The notes below the pieces were generated by a model. That model did no database searches. It had not been told where the DNA came from and saw only the letters and a list, made by a program, of their open reading frames with translations. A stretch of 64,000 bases of DNA from Sporosalibacterium faouarense (GTDB taxonomy: Bacteria; Bacillota; Clostridia; Tissierellales; VENL01): positions 1 to 64,000 of the forward strand of contig NZ_JAETGO010000025.1 in assembly GCF_016765695.1 (NCBI RefSeq), given 5' to 3'. The position numbers were made by a program, and so were the translations under genes. This document shows, piece by piece, positions 26,693 through 34,844 of this stretch. Numbering within the stretch: the first letter of the stretch is position 1; each line of letters opens with the position of its first letter.

Positions 26693-27433
26693 TTGAAAGT
26701 TTTAATAGCAGATGATGATAAGGGTATGAGGCTTATAATAAAAAAAATAATTGACAAACAAGAGAATTTTAAACTAGTAGGTGAAGCTGAAAATGGTAAG
26801 GTCGCATTAAAGCTTGTGGAAGATTATAATCCAGATGTGATATTTTTAGATATTGAAATGCCAGAGGTGTCTGGCATAGAGTGTGCTAAGAAAATAGTAG
26901 ATATTAATCCAAAAGCATCTATAATATTTGCAACAGCCCATGAACAATTTATGTCTGATGCATTTGAACTATATGCCTTTGATTATTTAATCAAGCCTTT
27001 TAAAATAGATAGAGTATACAAAACTCTGAGAAAGATAAAAAATCTAAATTTAGAGAAGGAATATGATATACGAAATATACGAGAAAGTAGTGAAAAATCA
27101 GTTGAAAAGCTTATTATAAAAAATAAAGAAGGAATGAGCTTCATTGATAAAGATGATATAGTGTTGGTACAAAGGGAAAATCGTAGTACAGTAATATATA
27201 CCTTAAATAATAGATATGTGACATCTGAAGGTTTAGGACATTTAGAAGAGCGACTAGAAGAAAGGATATTCTTTAGAAGTCATAGATCATATATTATAAA
27301 TATTTCCAAGATAAATAAAATAGAGCCCTATGGTAGATGGACATATATAGTTAAATTTAAAGGAACAGACATGGATGCTTTAATTACCCATGAAAAGTAT
27401 GAAGAACTTGAAAATATTATAGTTGGAAGCTAG
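26693..27433 (+). CDS. LytTR-family response regulator
   Basis: A 246-residue regulator: receiver domain (acidic pocket D7-D9, phospho-acceptor D53 in FLDIEMPEVSG, Lys in LIKPFKI) and a C-terminal LytTR DNA-binding domain (IVLVQRENRSTVIYT, FFRSHRSYIINISKI). It should be the partner of the SpoOB-type kinase at 25100. The start is unusual: no ATG or GTG is available, the TTG at 26693 lies about 18 bp after the SD (GAGGGAGTGAT, 26668-26678), while an in-frame ATT at 26684 is at the ideal distance. I list TTG but ATT may be the true start. A strong terminator follows. Confidence 0.88.
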   Translation: MKVLIADDDKGMRLIIKKIIDKQENFKLVGEAENGKVALKLVEDYNPDVIFLDIEMPEVSGIECAKKIVDINPKASIIFATAHEQFMSDAFELYAFDYLIKPFKIDRVYKTLRKIKNLNLEKEYDIRNIRESSEKSVEKLIIKNKEGMSFIDKDDIVLVQRENRSTVIYTLNNRYVTSEGLGHLEERLEERIFFRSHRSYIINISKINKIEPYGRWTYIVKFKGTDMDALITHEKYEELENIIVGS

Positions 27434-27451
27434 TTTTTGTAGAATTAGAAA

Positions 27452-27494
27452 ATAAAAAGGAGTAGCGTATTTTTTATACGTAACTCCTTTTTAA
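27452..27494 (+). terminator. Terminator after the LytTR regulator
   Basis: AAAAAGGAGTAGCGTAT pairs with ATACGTAACTCCTTTTT, with a short internal mismatch; A and T runs flank it. Confidence 0.9.
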
Positions 27495-27745
27495 ATATTT
27501 AAAAAGTTCAAAGGTAGGTAGATTTCCCATATATAATTATATGCTTTAGAAAATCTAAATAAATTCATATCGTACATTATATCAACATAATTTAGTTTTT
27601 TATAGCAAGTTTTGGTTATATACGACTATATTGATAAATAATGAGGGTATATTTCATATTAAGCTAATAAATTTGCATTAATTAATAGAAAATATAGTAG
27701 AGTTATGGTAATATTAAATTGCCCTTTTACAGAGAATAAATCAAA

Positions 27746-27796
27746 AGTATTAATAAATACTATTGTTTATAAAGTATTATCAGTTTATAATACTTT
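27746..27796 (+). promoter_or_regulatory. tkt promoter with two overlapping or abutting dyads
   Basis: TTGTTT (27763-27768), 17-bp spacer, TATAAT (27786-27791). A perfect dyad AAAGTATTAT-N6-ATAATACTTT (27771-27796) covers the spacer and the -10, and AGTATT-N4-AATACT (27746-27761) ends one base before the -35. Both share the core AGTATT, suggesting a repressor site. The rest of 27495-27949 is AT-rich with nothing recognised. Confidence 0.55.
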
Positions 27797-27949
27797 AGAT
27801 AGGGAGATTTATATTATTTATTACTTAATTAATGAAGCTGAAAAAATTGGATTATAAAATTTTCGTGAATAACTTAAGTGGAAGAAAGTAATATAAATTG
27901 TGTAATTTGAGCTTAGTAATATTTTTTAAATATATATGGAGGTGTTTTA

Positions 27950-29932
27950 ATGGAAAAAGTAGAACAAAAAGTCGTTGATACCATAAGATTTTTGGCGGTA
28001 GACGGTGTAGAAAAAGCAAATTCAGGACATCCAGGTATGCCAATGGGAGCAGCACCTATGGCACATACACTTTGGAGCAAATTCTTAAAGGGTAGTGGAA
28101 AAGATCCAAACTGGGCTGATAGAGATAGGTTTGTTTTATCAGCAGGACATGGTTCTATGTTAATTTACTCATTATTACATTTATATGAATATGATGTAAA
28201 CATGGATGATCTTAAAAACTTTAGACAATGGGGAAGTAAAACGCCAGGTCATCCTGAGTATGGTCACACTCCTGGAGTTGAAACAACAACAGGACCATTA
28301 GGTCAAGGTATTTCAACTGCAGTAGGTATGGCTTTGGCAGAAAGAAGAGTAGCAGCAGAGTTTAATACTGAAGATTTTAGTATTGTAGATCACTATACAT
28401 ATGTAATAGCTGGAGACGGTGATTTAATGGAAGGTGTTTCATCTGAGGCAGCTTCATTAGCAGGACATTTGAAATTAGGGAAACTTATAGTAATGTATGA
28501 TGATAATAATATTACTATTGATGGTACTACTAAAATAAGTTTTACAGAAGATGTAGGACAGAGATTTGAAGCCTATGGTTGGGAAGTAATATCTGTAAAG
28601 GATAGTAATGATATTGATGAGCTTGAAGCGGCTATAGCAAGGGCTAAGAAAAATACTTCAAAGCCAACTTTAATAAAGGTTCCTACTACTATTGGATTTG
28701 GTAGTCCTAATAAGGCAGGTAAGTCAAGTGCTCATGGGTCTCCATTAGGAAAAGATGAGGTTAATCTTACTAAAGAAGGTCTTGGTTGGAACACTGATGA
28801 AGATTTTTATGTACCACAAGATGTAAGAGAATATATGGATAAGATAATTGTAGAAAAAGAAGAAGAAAGACAAGTTTGGGAAAAGAGGTTTAAAGAATAT
28901 AGAAGTAAATATCCAGAAAAGGCTAGAGCATGGGATATATGGCATTCAGAAAATGTACCTGCTGAAGCATTCGAAGATGAAGAATTGTTTGAATTTGATG
29001 AGAAGCTTGCTACAAGAGCTGCAGGTGGTCAGGTAATGAATGTATTAGCAAAGAATATTCCTAATTTGATGGGAGGTTCTGCAGACTTAAATGCATCTAC
29101 TAAAACATATTTAAAAGGTAAAGGTGATTTCCAAGCAGAAGACCCTACTGGCAACAATGTTAACTTTGGTGTTAGAGAGCATGGGATGGGTGCAATACTA
29201 AATGGAATGTCTCTACATGGTGGATTAAGGGTATTTGGATCTACATTCTTGGTTTTCTCAGATTATATGAAGCCAGCTATAAGATTGTCAGGTCTTATGA
29301 AGCAACCTGTTACTTATATATTTACCCACGATAGTATTGGGTTAGGAGAAGATGGACCAACCCATCAACCAATCGAGCATCTATTAATGCTTAGATCAAT
29401 TCCAAACGTAACTGTTTTTAGACCAGCAGATGCTAAGGAAAGTGCTGTGGCATGGACAGAAGCTTTAAAAAGAACTGACGGACCTAGTGTACTAGTATTC
29501 AGTAGGCAGGGACTTCCAACGCTAGATGAAATTAAAGAAGATGCCCATAAAGGTGGATATGTATTAGTTAAAGAAGAGAAGGATACACCTGATGCTATAC
29601 TTATTGGATCTGGCTCAGAAGTATCTCTGCTCGTGGAAGCTCATGATAAGTTGAAGAAAGAAGGAATAGATACAAGGGTAGTTAGTATGCTATCTTGGGA
29701 ACTATTTGACCAACAGTCTGGGGAGTATAAGAATGAAGTATTACCAAAAGCTATAACTAAAAGACTTTCTTGTGAAGCTGGAACAACTATAGGTTGGAGA
29801 AAATATGTTGGTAGCGAAGGTGTAACTATTGGAATAGATGGATTTGGAGCATCAGCACCTGGCAATGTTCTTATGAAAGAGTTTGGATTTACAGTAGAAA
29901 ATGTTGTTAAGAATGTCAGAGGGATGCTTTAA
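27950..29932 (+). CDS. tkt: Transketolase
   Basis: Thiamine-diphosphate enzyme transferring two-carbon ketol units in the non-oxidative pentose phosphate pathway. It is the full-length single-chain form of 660 residues, not the split form common in some anaerobes. Visible motifs are SGHPGMPMGAAPMAH near the N-terminus, the ThDP/Mg site GDGDLMEG...NNITIDG (about 155-190), the pyrimidine-domain segment HDSIGLGEDGPTHQP and the C-terminal domain. RBS GGAGGTG before ATG 27950. Likely monocistronic, with a promoter near 27763-27791. Confidence 0.96.
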   Translation: MEKVEQKVVDTIRFLAVDGVEKANSGHPGMPMGAAPMAHTLWSKFLKGSGKDPNWADRDRFVLSAGHGSMLIYSLLHLYEYDVNMDDLKNFRQWGSKTPGHPEYGHTPGVETTTGPLGQGISTAVGMALAERRVAAEFNTEDFSIVDHYTYVIAGDGDLMEGVSSEAASLAGHLKLGKLIVMYDDNNITIDGTTKISFTEDVGQRFEAYGWEVISVKDSNDIDELEAAIARAKKNTSKPTLIKVPTTIGFGSPNKAGKSSAHGSPLGKDEVNLTKEGLGWNTDEDFYVPQDVREYMDKIIVEKEEERQVWEKRFKEYRSKYPEKARAWDIWHSENVPAEAFEDEELFEFDEKLATRAAGGQVMNVLAKNIPNLMGGSADLNASTKTYLKGKGDFQAEDPTGNNVNFGVREHGMGAILNGMSLHGGLRVFGSTFLVFSDYMKPAIRLSGLMKQPVTYIFTHDSIGLGEDGPTHQPIEHLLMLRSIPNVTVFRPADAKESAVAWTEALKRTDGPSVLVFSRQGLPTLDEIKEDAHKGGYVLVKEEKDTPDAILIGSGSEVSLLVEAHDKLKKEGIDTRVVSMLSWELFDQQSGEYKNEVLPKAITKRLSCEAGTTIGWRKYVGSEGVTIGIDGFGASAPGNVLMKEFGFTVENVVKNVRGML

Positions 29933-29950
29933 GATAGTGATTATTAATTT

Positions 29951-29980
29951 TAGGAAATGCATAAATTTATGCATTTCCTA
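29951..29980. repeat. 30-nt perfect palindrome after tkt
   Basis: TAGGAAATGCATAAA is followed at once by its reverse complement. It can form a hairpin or cruciform and may act as the tkt transcript end, but only AATAAC follows, not a T-run. Confidence 0.7.
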
Positions 29981-30044
29981 ATAACATTTAATTCAAAATG
30001 TTATTATAGAATTTTGATTCAGGAGTTGAAGATAATGAATTTTA

Positions 30045-30360
30045 AATACTTTACAGTGGTACTTACTCATACTTAAGCCGGGGGCGAAGCCAAAGCTAGT
30101 GAGATCTGAATTACACCTACCAGTGGAAGGTGGGAAGAATTAGGGAGTCCCGTCTTACAGTGGCTGATACAGAATAATAAAATCAGTCTTGGTCCGGATT
30201 CTTGGATGAAATATGCCTTGATGAAGATGGAACTGGAAGTAATCGCTAACCCTAAAGGAATAGCGGTGAATTTGTCACTATTCTTATCAAGCCTAGGAAC
30301 TTTAATAAAGAAAATACGGAACCCGAACTCCTTGATTTAGTAATAACTAAGTCATGGAGG
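30045..30360 (+). ncRNA. Probable structured RNA or cis-regulatory leader before the RNHCP gene
   Basis: Bases 30061-30360 contain 123 G or C (41%), against about 20% in other intergenic DNA here. There is no ORF, but several compatible hairpins are visible: CACCT/AGGTG (near 30104-30131), GCTGAT/ATCAGT (near 30163-30188), CGCTA/TAGCG (near 30243-30265) and a last stem CTCCTTGATTTAGT/ACTAAGTCATGGAG (about 30328-30359). That last stem includes the ribosome-binding GGAGG of the next gene. It does not match the cobalamin, lysine, T-box, SRP, RNase P or tmRNA cores I can recall. The raiA motif, a clostridial RNA, is a candidate I cannot verify. Confidence 0.6.
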
Positions 30361-30366
30361 GTAGGT

Positions 30367-30681
30367 ATGAGTAGAAAAAGTGAAAATACAGGATTTTTAT
30401 GTGTGTATTGTGGAAGAGAGGTACTGCCACTAAGTAATGGCAGCTTTAGAAATCATTGTCCTTTTTGCTTACATTCTAAGCATGTAGATATATTTCCAGG
30501 AGATAGGATGAGTAAGTGTGGAGGAATATTGAAGCCAATTGGGATTAAGATTCACAAAAAGAAGGGAATGCAAATAATTCACATATGCGAAAAATGTGGG
30601 ACAAAAAGAGTTAATATAATAGCTGAAGATAATAAACAATCCGACGATATTAATGAATTAGTAAAATTAAAAATAATATAG
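30367..30681 (+). CDS. RNHCP-domain zinc-binding protein
   Basis: A 104-residue protein with two CxxC pairs (CVYCG; CPFC) around a central RNHCPFCLHSKH segment, the signature that names the RNHCP domain, and a third CxxC pair (CEKCG) near the end. These cysteines and histidines should bind zinc. Function of the family is unknown; the basic, Cys-rich character suggests nucleic-acid binding. RBS GGAGGG before ATG 30367 is predicted to be locked in the terminal hairpin of the upstream structured RNA. A terminator follows at 30687. Domain call is confident, function is not. Confidence 0.85.
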   Translation: MSRKSENTGFLCVYCGREVLPLSNGSFRNHCPFCLHSKHVDIFPGDRMSKCGGILKPIGIKIHKKKGMQIIHICEKCGTKRVNIIAEDNKQSDDINELVKLKII

Positions 30682-30686
30682 AATTG

Positions 30687-30717
30687 GCTGAGGTAAATAT
30701 TTACCTTAGCTTTTTTC
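30687..30717 (+). terminator. Terminator after the RNHCP gene
   Basis: GCTGAGGTAA pairs with TTACCTTAGC (one wobble), followed by TTTTTT. Confidence 0.9.
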
Positions 30718-30821
30718 GTGTACCTATCATATATAGTTTATATTAGTATTGTCTATTCACTTAACTAAAAAGTTTTAAAGATATTCTGTAGACGTTTATA
30801 ATATTGGTAATGTAAACCAAT

Positions 30822-31018
30822 TAAACATTATAATGAATTTTACTGAAGTAGTTTTTATTTGTATTATAATAATGGATAAACAAAGTAGCATAACCAAGGA
30901 AACACTTAATGTATAGTGTTAAAATATAAAAAAGTATAAACATTATATTGACATATTCATTATGATGTTATAATCTTATAATAGAATATTCTATTTCCTA
31001 TGTAAACATTATAATGTT
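30822..31018 (+). promoter_or_regulatory. Repeated operator-like sites and promoter of the gntR-PTS operon
   Basis: TAAACATTATAATG occurs at 30822-30835 and 31003-31016, with a variant TAAACATTATATTG at 30937-30950 and CATTATGATGTTATA at 30957-30971. The last exact copy extends to the perfect palindrome AACATTATAATGTT (31005-31018). A promoter-like TTGACA (30948-30953) with TATAAT 15 bp on (30969-30974) is overlapped by the middle sites. Another dyad, AACACT-N8-AGTGTT, is at 30901-30920. Autoregulation by the adjacent GntR protein is the likely reading. Confidence 0.6.
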
Positions 31019-31061
31019 ATAAAATATAGGTTTATCTAATTAATGAAAGGAGAAACATAAT

Positions 31062-31799
31062 ATGTTAGACAAAAATTCAGCGGTGCCGTTATATCAACAA
31101 CTTAAAGAAATGCTACAAAATAAGATTGAATATGATATGAAGTCAGGGGATGCTTTACCTACAGAACCAGAAATTGAAGAATTATATCAAGTTAGTAGAA
31201 TGACTGTGAGAAGAGCAATTGATGAATTAGTACTTGAAGGGTTAGTATACAAGCAACAAGGAAAAGGAACTTTTGTAAAAGACCAAAAAATAATTCACAA
31301 CGTTGAAAGAATTACTAGTTTAACTGAAGAAATGGCAGATAGAAACATGCCATTGGAAACAGTTTCTATTAGTATAGATGAAATGGTTCCTACTTTAAGA
31401 ATACGTGACATGCTAAGATTATCTCCAGATGAAAAAGTGGTTAGGATTAAAAGAATAAGAAATGTAAATAATGAGCCGTTTACAATCATGATAAATTACT
31501 TAAGAAAAAAGCTAGTGCCTGGTTTCTTGGAGAAGGGGCTTAAGGGAGAGTCATTATATAAAGAGTTAGAAAAAAGATATAATATAGTACTTCAAAGAGC
31601 TGAAGAAACTGTTGAAGCAAGGGAGGCAACTGAGCTAGAAGCTGAAATATTAAACATTAACCCTTGGTCACCAGTACTGTATCTTTCAAGAATATCATAT
31701 ACAGGTGAGAATATCCCTGTAGAGTATACAAGTGTTACTACAAGAGGAGACAGATACAAATATAAAGTAAATTTATATGGGAGACAGGGATTGAAGTAA
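31062..31799 (+). CDS. GntR-family regulator (HutC subfamily, UTRA domain)
   Basis: A 245-residue regulator. The winged helix-turn-helix (1 to about 70) shows PLYQQLKEMLQNKI, LPTEPEIEELYQVSRMTVRRAIDEL and the wing GKGTFV. The UTRA effector domain (about 90-240) starts with SLTEEMADRNMPLE and ends in YTSVTTRGDRYKYKVNLYGR; in this subfamily it binds sugar phosphates or similar ligands. It is the first gene of the PTS locus (20 bp before EIIA) and is preceded by several copies of a palindromic motif, so it probably senses an intermediate of the pathway and represses its own operon. RBS AAAGGAG before ATG 31062. Confidence 0.93.
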   Translation: MLDKNSAVPLYQQLKEMLQNKIEYDMKSGDALPTEPEIEELYQVSRMTVRRAIDELVLEGLVYKQQGKGTFVKDQKIIHNVERITSLTEEMADRNMPLETVSISIDEMVPTLRIRDMLRLSPDEKVVRIKRIRNVNNEPFTIMINYLRKKLVPGFLEKGLKGESLYKELEKRYNIVLQRAEETVEAREATELEAEILNINPWSPVLYLSRISYTGENIPVEYTSVTTRGDRYKYKVNLYGRQGLK

Positions 31800-31819
31800 T
31801 GTTATAAGGGGGTAATATA

Positions 31820-32257
31820 GTGCTAAAAAAGTATTTTTCCAGTAATTCAATCAAGCTAAGTGTGAATGCTAAAACCCCAGAAGAAGCTATAAGAGAAGCG
31901 GGTAATATACTTGTAAAGGAAGGAAAGATAAAGGGCAATTATGTCGAGGATATGATTAAGACCTATAAAGAACTTGGTCCATATATAGTATTAGCACCAG
32001 GGATAGCTATGCCACATTCAAAGCCTTCAGAAGATGTAAAGGAAACGGCTATAAGTTTTATTCAGCTTAAAGAACCTATTGAATTTGGTCATCCTACTAA
32101 TGACCCTGTTAAACTAGTATTTGCTCTAGGGGGAGTAGATCATAGTAGTCATATAGGTATGTTACAGCAATTAAGTATGGTTTTAAGTAACTCTGAGAAG
32201 TTAAATAAGCTAATGAATATAAAAAGCTATGAAGAATTCTTAAAAATAATTGATTAA
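31820..32257 (+). CDS. PTS EIIA component, fructose/mannitol/ascorbate type
   Basis: A 145-residue phosphocarrier of the EIIA-2 fold. The phosphorylated His is H66 in APGIAMPHSKP, followed by the usual SFIQLKEPIEFG strand. It accepts phosphate from HPr (a dedicated HPr gene lies at 36314) and passes it to EIIB. GTG start at 31820 after AAGGGGG. First of the three EII genes, 11 bp before EIIB. Confidence 0.93.
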   Translation: MLKKYFSSNSIKLSVNAKTPEEAIREAGNILVKEGKIKGNYVEDMIKTYKELGPYIVLAPGIAMPHSKPSEDVKETAISFIQLKEPIEFGHPTNDPVKLVFALGGVDHSSHIGMLQQLSMVLSNSEKLNKLMNIKSYEEFLKIID

Positions 32258-32268
32258 GGAGGATAACA

Positions 32269-32547
32269 ATGAGAGTTTTAGCCGTATGTGGGATGGGTTT
32301 TGGTACGAGTCTCATGCTTTTGATGAATATTCAAGAAATAGGTGAAAAATATGGGATAAAGGTTGACGGAGAAGCTACAGATCTTGGTTCTGCTAAAGGA
32401 AGAGATTTTGATTTAATCGTTGCGTCAAGTGAAATTGCAAAAGAGTTGAAGGATGAAAAAGCACCAGTAATAGGTATAAATAATCTACTTGATAATAATG
32501 AAATAGAAGAAAAAATTTTACCTATTTTAAAGGAATTGAATAAATAG
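32269..32547 (+). CDS. PTS EIIB component, ascorbate/lactose fold
   Basis: A 92-residue EIIB with the phospho-Cys loop CGMGFGTSLML (C7) at the end of the first strand, as in UlaB/SgaB. The fold is a small Rossmann-like domain. It carries phosphate from EIIA to the incoming sugar bound by EIIC. RBS AAGGAGG before ATG 32269. Stands between EIIA and EIIC in one operon. Confidence 0.93.
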   Translation: MRVLAVCGMGFGTSLMLLMNIQEIGEKYGIKVDGEATDLGSAKGRDFDLIVASSEIAKELKDEKAPVIGINNLLDNNEIEEKILPILKELNK

Positions 32548-32623
32548 GCTAACTATTAAATATGAGCAATGAAAAAAAGTATGATACTGAAAATTAATAA
32601 AATAACAAAAGGGGGAAATTAAA

Positions 32624-33886
32624 GTGTTAGATATTATTGTATCTATATTAAGTAATCCAGCTTTTATACTGGGTATTATTGCGTTGGTTGGATTAGTTGC
32701 TTTGAAAAAATCGTCATCAGATATAATCAAAGGAACTTTGAAAACAATTTTAGGTTTCCTTATTTTAAATGCAGGTGCTGATATCATTGTTAATGCACTG
32801 ATACCATTCAGTCAAATGTTCACAGAAGCCTTTAATTTAAGTGGTATAGTTGCGGAAGACAATTCGTTGGTTGCAGCTGTTCAACAATTTTTAGGTAAAG
32901 AAACTGCTTTGATAATGGTATTTGCTTTTATTATAAATGTCATTCTAGCAAGGATAACACCTTGGAAGTATATATTCTTAACTGGACACATGATGTTTAG
33001 TTTTGCAGGAACTATGGCTATTGTACTTGATCAAATGGGATTTAGTGGAGTGCCTTTAATTTTAATTGGAGCTTTAGTACAAGGTGTATCAATGGTACTA
33101 TTCCCAGCAATTTCTCAACCATTTGTAAGAAAAGTTATAAATGGTGATAATGTAGCATTTGGTTTTTGGGGGAGTTCATGGATTACATTATCAGGATATG
33201 TTGGCGGATTACTTGGAAATAAAGAAAAATCATCTGAGGATGTTAAAGTTCCTAGTAGTTTAGATTTTTTAAAAGATATGTCAATTTTAATGGGAATAGT
33301 AATGATAGTAGTATATTTAGTAACTGGATTAGTTGCGGGGAATGAAGTAGTTGTAAATTTATCTGGAGGACAAAATGTAGTTTTATATAGCATTGTACAG
33401 GCATTAACCTTTGTCGCAGGAATTCTAGTTCTATTACAAGGAGTTAGAATGTTCCTTGGTGAAATAGTACCAGCATTTAAAGGAATTGGTCAGAAAATAG
33501 TTCCAGGAGCTAAACCAGCATTAGATGTACCTATTTTCTACGCATACGCACCTGTAGGAGTAACGATAGGTTTTCTATCAGCTATGGTTGGTGGGTTATT
33601 GGTTACTTTTATTTCACAATGGCTTCCTGTTGTTGTGTTACCAAGCGTAATTGGTCTATTTTTCATGGGAGGTGCTGCTGGTGTATTTGGGAATGCTGCT
33701 GGAGGAAGAAGAGGAGCTATTATAGGTGGATTTTTCTTAGGATTTACTAGCTCTCTATTAATTGCTTTAGCTTATCCACTAGTTGATGTCACAGGTTATG
33801 GCATACAAGGATTGTGGTTTGCATCACCTGATGCAATTATAGTTGTAGTAATTATGAGGTTAATTGGATCGATATTTGGAGTATAG
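32624..33886 (+). CDS. PTS EIIC component, UlaA/SgaT (ascorbate) family
   Basis: A 420-residue membrane permease with about ten hydrophobic segments. It resembles UlaA/SgaT in LGIIALVGLVALKKSSSDIIKGTLKTILG near the N-terminus, ARITPWKYIFLTGHMMFSF, and the glycine-rich FFMGGAAGVFGNAAGGRRGA loop. It is shorter than E. coli UlaA (465), so the substrate may differ from ascorbate. GTG start at 32624 after GGGGGAAA. The downstream enzymes (hydrolases and a KDPG-type aldolase, no UlaG or UlaD) also argue against classic ascorbate use. Confidence 0.9.
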   Translation: MLDIIVSILSNPAFILGIIALVGLVALKKSSSDIIKGTLKTILGFLILNAGADIIVNALIPFSQMFTEAFNLSGIVAEDNSLVAAVQQFLGKETALIMVFAFIINVILARITPWKYIFLTGHMMFSFAGTMAIVLDQMGFSGVPLILIGALVQGVSMVLFPAISQPFVRKVINGDNVAFGFWGSSWITLSGYVGGLLGNKEKSSEDVKVPSSLDFLKDMSILMGIVMIVVYLVTGLVAGNEVVVNLSGGQNVVLYSIVQALTFVAGILVLLQGVRMFLGEIVPAFKGIGQKIVPGAKPALDVPIFYAYAPVGVTIGFLSAMVGGLLVTFISQWLPVVVLPSVIGLFFMGGAAGVFGNAAGGRRGAIIGGFFLGFTSSLLIALAYPLVDVTGYGIQGLWFASPDAIIVVVIMRLIGSIFGV

Positions 33887-33917
33887 AATATGTTTATAAA
33901 TTAAAGGAGCTGATACA

Positions 33918-34832
33918 ATGGGAAAGGTAAGAACCTTATTAGGAGATATTGAAAAAAAAGATTTAGGATTTACTTATAGTCATGAACATTTAATTGCAGT
34001 ACCGCCAGCTTCTCAAAAAGACAGAGATTTAGAATTGAGCGATTATAACAAATCACTAAGGGAACTAAAAATATTTAAAGAAATAGGAGGAAACACATTA
34101 GTTGAAGCTTCTACTTTAGATTATGGGCGTAATGCCGCTCTTATGTTGCAAATGTCTGATGAATCTAAAGTAAATGTAGTAGCAACAACAGGCTTTAATA
34201 AACACATTTACTATCCTGAATGGGTAGAACAGAAAAGTATTGATGAGATAAAAGATATCTTCATAAAAGATATCACAAAAGGAATGGATGGAACTAAGGC
34301 AAAAGCAGGATTCTTAAAAACTGGATCTTGGTATAATTTAATTCATCCATTGGAGGAGAAAGTTACTAGAGCAGTTGCTAGAGCCCATAAAGAAACTGGA
34401 GCCCCTATATGGGTTCATACTGAAGTAGGAACTATGGGACTTGAGATGCTTGATATTTTGGAAGAAGAAGGAGCAGATTTAACTAAAACAGCTATTGGAC
34501 ATTCTGATCGCAATGCTGATCCTTACTATCATTTAAAGCTTGCTGAAAGAGGAGCATATATACAATTTGATGGACCAGGTAAGGTTAAGTACTATCCTGA
34601 TAGCACAAGGGTTAAATTAATTAAAAATATTATTGATAACGGATATGTAAAGCAATTATTAATATCTGGAGATATGGGAAGGCAATCATATCTCGAAGCC
34701 TATGGAGGAGGACCAGGATTTAGATTTATAAAACAAAAATTTATACCTAGATTAATTGATGAAGGAATTAGTCAAGAGTATATAGATATTATTTTTATTG
34801 TAAACCCAGGTAGATGGCTAGGACAATTTTAG
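33918..34832 (+). CDS. Phosphotriesterase-family metal-dependent hydrolase
   Basis: A 304-residue amidohydrolase-superfamily TIM barrel. All binuclear metal ligands of the phosphotriesterase group appear in order: HxH (H22/H24 in YSHEHL), the bridging Lys in AGFLKTGS, His in WVHTEVG, His in AIGHSDRN and Asp in ISGDMGR. Bacterial relatives are lactonases or hydrolases of phosphorylated sugars; a lactonase step on a phospho-sugar lactone would fit between the PTS and the aldolase. It follows EIIC by 31 bp with RBS AAAGGAG and is 12 bp before the aldolase start. Family sure, substrate unknown. Confidence 0.9.
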   Translation: MGKVRTLLGDIEKKDLGFTYSHEHLIAVPPASQKDRDLELSDYNKSLRELKIFKEIGGNTLVEASTLDYGRNAALMLQMSDESKVNVVATTGFNKHIYYPEWVEQKSIDEIKDIFIKDITKGMDGTKAKAGFLKTGSWYNLIHPLEEKVTRAVARAHKETGAPIWVHTEVGTMGLEMLDILEEEGADLTKTAIGHSDRNADPYYHLKLAERGAYIQFDGPGKVKYYPDSTRVKLIKNIIDNGYVKQLLISGDMGRQSYLEAYGGGPGFRFIKQKFIPRLIDEGISQEYIDIIFIVNPGRWLGQF

Positions 34833-34844
34833 GCGGTGATTGAT

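Noticed and set aside
30045-30360. Group II intron remnant
   Set aside because: No domain V-like hairpin with a GAGC or GAAA tetraloop pattern and no reverse-transcriptase frame nearby.
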